Source: Alcanivorax sp. (GTDB lineage Bacteria > Pseudomonadota > Gammaproteobacteria > Pseudomonadales > Alcanivoracaceae). Taken from it: a stretch of 64,000 nt of DNA. The DNA lies in the NCBI GenBank assembly GCA_022565695.1, contig JAIUME010000005.1, positions 124,001-188,000 on the forward strand, read 5' to 3'. Shown one piece after another: positions 58,001 through 64,000 of this stretch. Positions within the stretch are counted from its first letter, which is position 1. Each line of letters begins with the position of its first letter. Under the pieces are notes generated by a model. It had not been told where the DNA came from. It searched no databases and saw only the letters and a list, made by a program, of their open reading frames with translations. Made by a program: the position numbers and the translations under genes.

Positions 58001-59518
58001 ATGTCGATCAACAAGCATGCAGTAGTGATTGCTGGCGCAGGCCCGACAGGCCTGATGCTGGCGGGAGAGTTGGCGCTGGCCGGCGTTGATGTCGCCATTG
58101 TCGAGAAGCGCGTCAGCCAGGAGCTTGCTGGCTCGCGCGCGGGTGGCCTGCACCCCCGTACAATCGAGATCCTTGATCAGCGCGGCATTGCCGGGCGGTT
58201 CCTGTCGGAGGGGCAGACGGCACAGGTCGGGCAGTTCTGTGGCGTGCCTTTGGATATCAGCGACTTCCCTACCCGGCATCCCTACTCGCTCGGGCTGTGG
58301 CAGAGTCACATTGAACGCATACTGGCTGGCTGGGTGGGCGAGCTTGGGGTGGCCATCTATCGCGGGCATGAGGTGTGCGGTTTTACCCAAGACAACGCCG
58401 GTGTCGACGTCGAACTGTCCGGCGGCCAGTCGCTGCGAGCTGAGTATCTCGTCGGGTGCGACGGCGGGCGCAGCGTGGTCCGCAAAATAGCCGGCATTGA
58501 GTTCGCTGGCTGGGACCCGACCCGGAGCAGCCTGATCGCGGAAGTCGAGTTCGCCGAAGAAGCGGAATGGGGCACACGCGAAGATGCGATTGGTATCCAT
58601 GGTCTCGGCAGAGTGGACTATCAGATCCACGACGGCGAGGTGGTCTACGCGGATAGCGGGCCGGTGCGTGTCATGGTGACGGAAGCGCATATCGGGCCTG
58701 CTGGCGAACCCACTCTGCATGATCTCAGCGACGCGCTCATCGCGGTTTACGGCACCGATTACGGGGCCCACAGCCCCGCCTGGATATCCAGATTTACCGA
58801 TATGACCCGGCAGGCCGTGACGTACCGCGACAGACGGGTCCTGCTGGCGGGCGACGCGGCACACGTGCATGCCCCCGAGGGCGCCCGGGGCTTACAAATT
58901 GGTGTGCAGGATGCGGCAAACCTCGGATGGAAGCTCGCCCAGGTGGTCAAGGGGACTTCACCGGACAGCCTTCTGGATACCTACCACGCCGAGCGGCACC
59001 CGGTCGCCGCCCGCGTATTGCGCACCACGCTGGCACACCTGGCGCTCCGCCGCCCGGACGAGCGCATGCAGGCGCTGCGCGAGACGATTGTCGACTACCT
59101 CATGACAGACGAATCCCGCAGGCGACTCGCTGCGATGATGTTTGATCTCGACATTCACTATGACCTGGGCGAAGGACACCCGCTGCTCGGACGCCGGATG
59201 CCCGATCTCGATCTGGCCACCGCGCAGGGCCCACTGCGGGTTTTCGCTCTGCTGCACGGCGGTCGGCCGGTGCTACTTAATCTTGGCGAACCCGGCAGCG
59301 TCGATATCTCCCCCTGGGCAGACCGGATGCAGAGGGTCGACGCCACATACGCTGGTAAATGGGAGTTGCCAGCGCTGGGTGCAATTACTGCGCCCGATGC
59401 CGTACTGATCAGGCCCGATGGTTATGTGGCCTGGGTCGCCCAGGCCGGAGAACAAACCCGGCAGGGGCTCGCTGATGCACTAACCTTCTGGTTCGGACCG
59501 CCTGCAGCGATGGCATAA
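58001..59518 (+). CDS. FAD-dependent monooxygenase (PheA/TfdB, aromatic hydroxylase family)
   Basis: A 505-residue class A flavoprotein hydroxylase. GAGPTG at 12-17 binds the ADP part of FAD, GCDGGRSVVRK is the DG motif, and LLAGDAAHVHAPEGARGLQIGVQDA near residue 280-300 is the GD motif. A thioredoxin-like C-terminal domain (about 400-505) follows as in phenol hydroxylase and rifampicin monooxygenase relatives. The substrate is unknown. ATG 58001 is the last start before the FAD motif. Confidence 0.9.
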   Translation: MSINKHAVVIAGAGPTGLMLAGELALAGVDVAIVEKRVSQELAGSRAGGLHPRTIEILDQRGIAGRFLSEGQTAQVGQFCGVPLDISDFPTRHPYSLGLWQSHIERILAGWVGELGVAIYRGHEVCGFTQDNAGVDVELSGGQSLRAEYLVGCDGGRSVVRKIAGIEFAGWDPTRSSLIAEVEFAEEAEWGTREDAIGIHGLGRVDYQIHDGEVVYADSGPVRVMVTEAHIGPAGEPTLHDLSDALIAVYGTDYGAHSPAWISRFTDMTRQAVTYRDRRVLLAGDAAHVHAPEGARGLQIGVQDAANLGWKLAQVVKGTSPDSLLDTYHAERHPVAARVLRTTLAHLALRRPDERMQALRETIVDYLMTDESRRRLAAMMFDLDIHYDLGEGHPLLGRRMPDLDLATAQGPLRVFALLHGGRPVLLNLGEPGSVDISPWADRMQRVDATYAGKWELPALGAITAPDAVLIRPDGYVAWVAQAGEQTRQGLADALTFWFGPPAAMA

Positions 59519-59791
59519 CACAAGCACAAGGTTCACCTGAACAAAACTGACCACCACCTGAAGCGGCAGGAGAATATATAGCGGCCACGCTGGCCTGGCA
59601 CCTTCGGCCAGCAGCCATATCGGAAAGGTGAGGATATATGCAAAGCACTGTGTGACAAACGCGAACACATGGTCCACGGCGGTCCACTGTTCCTTGAACC
59701 CCAGGCCCAAAGCAACGCCAAGGAGAAGAAACCACGTCACACAGGCAACGAAAAAGTGGATGGCCGTGTACAGCACTATTTTTCCAGGCAT
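59480..59791 (-). CDS. Small three-helix membrane protein
   Basis: A 103-residue hydrophobic protein with three likely helices (residues 8-30, 42-62, 70-92) and a basic end CHRCRRSEPEG. Not recognised. It is convergent with the monooxygenase and its 3' end overlaps that gene by 39 bp. Confidence 0.62.
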   Translation of the reverse strand: MPGKIVLYTAIHFFVACVTWFLLLGVALGLGFKEQWTAVDHVFAFVTQCFAYILTFPIWLLAEGARPAWPLYILLPLQVVVSFVQVNLVLVLCHRCRRSEPEG

Positions 59792-59822
59792 TCTCTTGCT
59801 CTCAGACTGATGCGCAAGAACA

Positions 59823-59846
59823 GGGGGGTCAGGTCTCCCATTTCCC
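59823..59846 (+). repeat. GGGGTCAGGTCTC repeat, right copy
   Basis: GGGGGGTCAGGTCTCCCATT then TCCCA, the second copy of the repeat at 57681. It overlaps the end of the ParE-like gene that follows. Confidence 0.6.
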
Positions 59847-60149
59847 AGTCAGAGCGACTTCGATATCCATACCCAGCTGTCTCTCACTCCGCCAGACCCG
59901 CAGGAGCATAATCTCCGTCGCTTGCCTCAGATAGACAATACGAAATGGTGCATGGATCAACTCCCGGATGTAATCCAGATTGAATTCCGGAACAATTCGG
60001 CCAGCGTCAGGGTGACGTTTCAGCATTTCTGAATGCGTCAAAATAGCATCGACATACCCATCACCGATATGCGGCACGTCCTGCGCTTTGTAGTACTCCT
60101 GAATGGCCTGCAAATCCTCAAGGGCAGACTTTGCAACACGTAATTCCAT
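59829..60149 (-). CDS. ParE-like toxin (Phd partner)
   Basis: A 106-residue toxin: RVAKSALEDLQAIQEYYKAQD, LKRHPDAGRIVPEFNLDYIRELI and RIVYLRQATEIMLLRVWRSERQL, the ParE/RelE pattern. It begins the base after the antitoxin stop. The C-terminal GKWET is encoded by the right copy of the repeat at 59823. Confidence 0.9.
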   Translation of the reverse strand: MELRVAKSALEDLQAIQEYYKAQDVPHIGDGYVDAILTHSEMLKRHPDAGRIVPEFNLDYIRELIHAPFRIVYLRQATEIMLLRVWRSERQLGMDIEVALTGKWET

Positions 60150-60419
60150 TTACTTAATACCCAACGTTTTCCTTGCTTCCTCCAGAGACACGGTATCGCC
60201 CTCACGCACATCCATGAGCCCTTGCGCCACCGCTTTGACAAACCGCAGTTCCTCTGCGGTTCTTTCATAATCTTCAAGACCCTGAACAACCGCCACACCT
60301 CGGCCACGGCTGGTCAGCAGGATTGGTCGATGGGTATCCTGGGCGCGACCAACAACCTTTCCGGGATTGATCTTCAGGTCTGACAGAGGAACGACATCCT
60401 CGGAAAACTTCACTGGCAT
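60150..60419 (-). CDS. Phd/YefM-family antitoxin
   Basis: An 89-residue antitoxin: VPLSDLKINPGKVVGRAQDTHRPILLTSRGRGVAVVQGLEDYE is the Phd fold, with a C-terminal helix EEARKTLGIK. The ATG at 60419 has AGGTGA upstream; the frame continues only to a GTG. Directly upstream is a perfect palindrome. Confidence 0.92.
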   Translation of the reverse strand: MPVKFSEDVVPLSDLKINPGKVVGRAQDTHRPILLTSRGRGVAVVQGLEDYERTAEELRFVKAVAQGLMDVREGDTVSLEEARKTLGIK

Positions 60420-60440
60420 GGGAATCACCTGAGCGATATA

Positions 60441-60464
60441 ACAGGTGCTATTATTAGCACCTGT
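60441..60464. promoter_or_regulatory. Perfect palindromic operator before the phd-parE pair
   Basis: ACAGGTGCTA (60441-60450) and TAGCACCTGT (60455-60464), 10-bp arms, 4-bp spacer, 22 bp before the antitoxin start. A further half site ACAGGTGC follows at 60467. Typical Phd autoregulatory site. Confidence 0.8.
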
Positions 60465-60497
60465 AAACAGGTGCGGTCAATAGACCTGTAGAGATGA

Positions 60498-61199
60498 CTA
60501 GTGGGCACTTTTCCGGGCACGCCCTGCACCAGGCTCTGCATGCAGCATGCCCTGCCCGTCTCGGGGTGGCACCAGCCCCAGCCGGGCGGCGCGGAAGGCA
60601 GCTTCGGCCCGGTTGGAGACGCCCAGTTTGCGGTAGATGTTGCGGGTGTAGGTGGCCACCGTGCTGGTGGAAATATCGAGGGCGTTGGCGATGTCGCCAC
60701 GGTTGAAGCCGCGGGCGAGCATGCTCACTACGGTGGTTTCCCGGCTGCTGAGCGCTCTGACTTCTCTGGCGGTATCCAGGCCGCTGCGGAAATGATCCAG
60801 TATGCGCAGCATGATACGCGGCGACAGGGGCGGCTCGCCCCGGGCAGTACCCTCCAGCAATCGGCCGAGTTCGGCACAGGTTTCATCCTTGAGGAGGTAG
60901 CCGTGCGCACCGGCGCGTAGCAGCGGCAGCATCTGGTGATCTGCCTGCGGGTCGGTGACGATCACCACATAGGTATCCGGGCGGCACAACAGCATCCGGC
61001 GCACCACGTCTTCGCATGGCGCATCGGGCAGGCGGGTATCCACCAACATCAGGCTGAAGGATTGCTCTGCTGCCTGGGCCATGGCATCCGCCATGGAACC
61101 GGCACAGGCGATGTGGATGTCCGCGAAGGCACCGCGTAACACCTGCGTCAGCCGATCCTGGCTGGCGCTGTCCTGGTCAACAATCAGGGCGCTTTGCAT
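60498..61199 (-). CDS. NarL/FixJ-type response regulator
   Basis: A 233-residue regulator. The receiver domain (1-120) has the phospho-acceptor Asp54 in MLVDTRLP and acidic residues D8 and D10 in IVDQD; the C-terminal LuxR helix-turn-helix reads LSSRETTVVSMLARGFNRGDIANALDISTSTVATYTRNIYRKLG. No histidine kinase is adjacent. Divergent from the LuxR gene at 61374. Confidence 0.93.
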   Translation of the reverse strand: MQSALIVDQDSASQDRLTQVLRGAFADIHIACAGSMADAMAQAAEQSFSLMLVDTRLPDAPCEDVVRRMLLCRPDTYVVIVTDPQADHQMLPLLRAGAHGYLLKDETCAELGRLLEGTARGEPPLSPRIMLRILDHFRSGLDTAREVRALSSRETTVVSMLARGFNRGDIANALDISTSTVATYTRNIYRKLGVSNRAEAAFRAARLGLVPPRDGQGMLHAEPGAGRARKSAH

Positions 61200-61373
61200 C
61201 CCCGTTCTGGCCTCCGCCGCCCCCGCGTGCAGGGGCGATCTTGCTCCCCGTCATTGCGCACCAGCGCACAGTTCGCGCGGTACGCCCTCTGATCCAACCC
61301 GTTGCAATCTACCTTCCGGGCGCCAGACGTGACATCCTGCAAATGCACTACACGCGAGACAGGAACCAGCGAC

Positions 61374-62315
61374 ATGCTGGATAAACAGATCAGCGATTTT
61401 CTACTCACACTGCACGATGCAAGCATGCATCTGGCACCGACGTCCTTTCGCCATTGGGCATTGGGCGAGGTGCAGCGCTATGTGGATTTCGATTTCGCGA
61501 TGTGGGGCGCGGGAGAGAGCGTGCAGCGGGAGCTGCATACCGCCACCATCTTCGACCAGAGCGATGATCTGTTCAGCACCTGGGAGGCTGTCAAGGATGA
61601 AGACCCCTACGCGCACCTGGTCATCGGCAATATCGGCAAGACCTGGGCACTAAGTGAAATCCCCGACATGTATGAAACGCGTGCCTATAACGAGCACTGG
61701 CAGCTGTATCGGGCGCGGCAAATGATTTCCACCATGCAGATCGATCCCCACACCGGGTTGCATATCTTTGTGACCCTGGCCCGGGAACAGAAAAATGCGG
61801 ACTTCTCCCACGACGACATACGCTTCAAGAATCTGGTGACCCAGCATCTGTTCATGGCTGCCACGCATAACGACCGGCATTTTCTGTCTACGTTTCGTGC
61901 GCCGGCGGCACTGGTTGACCGCCACGGGCTGCTGCATGCCGCCCTGCCGGATTTTGTGGCGCTGGTCAGTGAGGAATGGGGCGATACCGGCCGCAGGCAG
62001 TTGCCGCCAGTGGTGATCGGGGCGCTCTGGCAAACCGGGCGTTACCGGGGCAATGCCATCACGCTGACCGCCGAGCCTGCCGGGGAGCGCCTGCTCGTCC
62101 GCGCCGAACAAGGCACCTTCACTGCGCTGAGCACGCGGGAGAATGAAGTGGCCTGGGCCTATGCGCGCGGCCACAGCCACAAGGAAGTTGCGCGGGAGCT
62201 CTGCATTGCCCCCGCCACCGTGCGCAGCCATATCAGCCGCATCTACGAAAAACTGGATATCCGCGACAAGGGCGCCCTCGCCCTGTGGCTACAGGAGCAC
62301 GGCGGCGCCCGTTAA
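61374..62315 (+). CDS. LuxR-family regulator, orphan type
   Basis: A 313-residue protein: an N-terminal sensory domain (about 1-190) of unknown ligand and a C-terminal LuxR helix-turn-helix LSTRENEVAWAYARGHSHKEVARELCIAPATVRSHISRIYEKL. No receiver domain or luxI gene is present. ATG 61374 follows AGGA; upstream starts lie in the divergent promoter region. Confidence 0.88.
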   Translation: MLDKQISDFLLTLHDASMHLAPTSFRHWALGEVQRYVDFDFAMWGAGESVQRELHTATIFDQSDDLFSTWEAVKDEDPYAHLVIGNIGKTWALSEIPDMYETRAYNEHWQLYRARQMISTMQIDPHTGLHIFVTLAREQKNADFSHDDIRFKNLVTQHLFMAATHNDRHFLSTFRAPAALVDRHGLLHAALPDFVALVSEEWGDTGRRQLPPVVIGALWQTGRYRGNAITLTAEPAGERLLVRAEQGTFTALSTRENEVAWAYARGHSHKEVARELCIAPATVRSHISRIYEKLDIRDKGALALWLQEHGGAR

Positions 62316-62326
62316 CAGGCGTGCCG

Positions 62327-63709
62327 TCAGAGCATTCTCACCCGCAGGGATTTGCCCTTGATGCGCCCCTGAGTCAGACGCGCCAAGGCCGTCTCCGCCA
62401 CCTTGCGCGCAACCGCCACATAAGCCTGCTGGTCGAAGATGGCAATCTTGCCCACCTCACTACCGGGAATCCCCGCTTCACCCGTCAGCGCGCCAAGAAT
62501 GTCGCCAGGGCGCAGCTTCTGTTTGCGGCCGGCGCCGATGCACAGCGTGACCATCGGAGCAATCAACGGGCCCGTCTCGTGGTGAGGCTTCACATCACCG
62601 AGCGGTTGCCAGTTGAGGGGCGTGTTCTGCTGGTTTTCGATAGCCAGTGCACGGCGGATTTCCGCTGGCGCCACCAGGCTGACCGCCAGGCCCTGCTCAC
62701 CGGCCCGGCCGGTGCGGCCGATGCGGTGGATGTGGGTTTCCGGGTCGCGGCCCAACTCGACATTGATGACCAGATCCAGCGCCTCGATATCCAGCCCCCG
62801 CGCTGCCACATCGGTGGCCACCAGCACTGACAGGCTGCGGTTGGCAAACATGCCCAGCACCTGATCCCGGTCACGCTGCTCCAGATCGCCGTTGATGGCC
62901 ATCGCCGACACGCCTTTGGCGTTGAGATGATCAGCCACTTCCTGGCATTGCTGGCGCGTAAAACAGAAGGCAACGCAGGACGTCGGGCGCAGGCTGTAGA
63001 GCAAGCGCGCGACCGCATCCAGGCGCTGTTCCGGTTCAATTTCATAAAAGCGCTGTTCGATCTGCACCGCATCATGCTGGGACGCGACCTTGATCTGTGC
63101 CGGATCGCGCATGAAGGATGTGGCCAGTTGCTTGATGCCTGACGGATACGTAGCCGAAAACAGCAGTGTCTGCCGGCGCTCGGGTGTCTGTTTGATGATC
63201 TCGGCGATGCTGTCATAGAAGCCCATGTCGAGCATGCGGTCCGCTTCATCCAGCACCAGTGTGTTCAGCCCATCCAGCACCAGCGTGCCCTTGAGCAGAT
63301 GCTTCTGCACCCGCCCCGGCGTGCCGACGATGACCTGGGCGCCGTGCTCCAGTGACCCCACCTGGGGGCCGATGGGCACGCCGCCGCACAGGGTCAGCAC
63401 CTTGATGTTGTCCGCGCCCCGCGCCAGCCGCCGCAGGTCCTTGGCCACCTGGTCCGCCAGCTCCCGGGTGGGGCACAGCACCAGCGCCTGGCAGCCGAAG
63501 TAACGGGGATTCAGCGGGTGCAGCAGCCCGAGGCCGAAGGCGGCGGTCTTGCCGCTGCCGGTTTTGGCCTGGGCGATCACGTCCTGGCCCTTGAGGATCA
63601 GCGGCAGGCTCTGGGCCTGAATCGGCGTCATCTCGGTGAAGCCCAGGGTGGCAATATTGGCCAGCATGGGGGCGGACAGCGGCAGGGAGGAGAATGCGGT
63701 ATCGGTCAC
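62327..63709 (-). CDS. dbpA: DEAD-box ATP-dependent RNA helicase DbpA
   Basis: A 460-residue DEAD-box helicase of 50S ribosome assembly. Q motif TEMTPIQAQSLP, Walker A AKTGSGKTAA, DEAD in VLDEADRML, SAT in LFSATYP and HRIGRTGRAG are all present; the C-terminal ~75 residues (IGAGRKQKLRPGDILGAL) form the RNA-binding domain specific to DbpA, which targets hairpin 92 of 23S rRNA. The GTG at 63709 gives TDTAFSSLPLS, matching known N-termini. Confidence 0.95.
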   Translation of the reverse strand: MTDTAFSSLPLSAPMLANIATLGFTEMTPIQAQSLPLILKGQDVIAQAKTGSGKTAAFGLGLLHPLNPRYFGCQALVLCPTRELADQVAKDLRRLARGADNIKVLTLCGGVPIGPQVGSLEHGAQVIVGTPGRVQKHLLKGTLVLDGLNTLVLDEADRMLDMGFYDSIAEIIKQTPERRQTLLFSATYPSGIKQLATSFMRDPAQIKVASQHDAVQIEQRFYEIEPEQRLDAVARLLYSLRPTSCVAFCFTRQQCQEVADHLNAKGVSAMAINGDLEQRDRDQVLGMFANRSLSVLVATDVAARGLDIEALDLVINVELGRDPETHIHRIGRTGRAGEQGLAVSLVAPAEIRRALAIENQQNTPLNWQPLGDVKPHHETGPLIAPMVTLCIGAGRKQKLRPGDILGALTGEAGIPGSEVGKIAIFDQQAYVAVARKVAETALARLTQGRIKGKSLRVRML

Positions 63710-63873
63710 GAGAAGGCCTGTTGTACGAAAAGAGCGCCAGTGTAACAGCCGGGCCGGATAACCCACAGTGGATGATGCATCGCGCTGACGTCTGCCGTGG
63801 CATACACTGTGTGGCGTCTATGCCCCAAGCCCCAGCCCCGAGCCCCAAGCAGGACCTACCGGAGACGCCAGCC

Positions 63874-64000
63874 ATGTCTGCCGTGATTGCCATTTATACC
63901 GCCGCCGCATCACGCGGCCCGGTCAGCGAACAGGATGCCGTGCAGGTGCGCATGGGTTGCGGCATCGTCGGTGACCGCAACTACCGGCGCAACAACCTGC
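63874..64000 (+). CDS. MOSC-domain protein, N-terminal part (runs off the window)
   Basis: Forty-two residues starting MSAVIAIYTAAASRGPVSEQ, then VRMGCGIVGDRNY, which matches the start of MOSC domains (molybdenum cofactor sulfurase C-terminal type), where the G-I-x-G-D-R turn is conserved. CGGAGA precedes the ATG. The conserved Cys of the domain is outside the window. Confidence 0.75.
   Translation, partial: MSAVIAIYTAAASRGPVSEQDAVQVRMGCGIVGDRNYRRNNL

Overview
The window looks like a piece of chromosome from a GC-rich marine, oil-degrading gammaproteobacterium of the Alcanivorax type. The evidence is an AlkB-family integral-membrane alkane hydroxylase, a fadBA beta-oxidation operon with its own TetR-type control element, and two complete Mrp-type Na+/H+ antiporter operons, as expected for life in salt water. 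The genus is inferred from gene content; no rRNA, tRNA or other taxonomic marker was recognised.

Layout. 1-5.99 kb: housekeeping genes (class I fumarase, parvulin, VapBC toxin-antitoxin, epoxide-hydrolase-like enzyme, acylphosphatase, YihY membrane protein, ArsC-like protein, WrbA, DUF2069). 6.0-13.2 kb: one tightly overlapping operon RDD / SpoIIM-DUF95 / DUF4129-like / DUF4350-like / MoxR / DUF58, a conserved AAA+ chaperone and envelope module. 13.3-14.8 kb: a small membrane-anchored protein and an outer-membrane barrel. 14.9-32.5 kb: about 17.6 kb of cation/proton antiporter genes. A leftward operon carries fused mrpAB plus CDEFG, a divergent rightward operon carries separate mrpA to mrpG, and directly after it comes a five-gene module of Mrp/Nuo-like membrane subunits with no hydrophilic partner. 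32.5-39.7 kb: recJ, then a TetR regulator divergent from an alpha/beta hydrolase, then fadBA. The same palindrome lies in the tetR/hydrolase gap and in front of fadB, so the regulator probably controls both.

39.7-54.6 kb is a mosaic accessory region between fadA and alkB, visibly lower in GC in its left part. It holds a gene-cassette-like block (40.2-43.8 kb) whose leftward genes are separated by attC-like imperfect hairpins. Inside is a candidate defence operon: an OAS/CD-NTase-like nucleotidyltransferase, a DUF6602-type nuclease-like protein, a PD-(D/E)XK-like protein and a DUF6236-like protein. A decayed HEPN gene, a NERD-UvrD helicase, YefM-YoeB, a glycine-rich secreted protein, a stand-alone McrA-type head domain and an MglA/roadblock G-protein operon follow. 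Three genes (fadA, yefM, alkB) have their 3' ends duplicated elsewhere in this region in direct orientation. In particular a decayed copy of the last ~50 fadA codons plus its terminator lies 13.8 kb downstream, as if an island had integrated at the fadA 3' end. No integrase or transposase gene was recognised.

54.6-64 kb: alkB with a consensus FNR/ANR-type box upstream, two more toxin-antitoxin pairs, a lipoprotein, a flavin monooxygenase, two LuxR-type regulators, dbpA, and the start of a MOSC-domain gene. Five toxin-antitoxin loci, one of them broken, occur in 64 kb.
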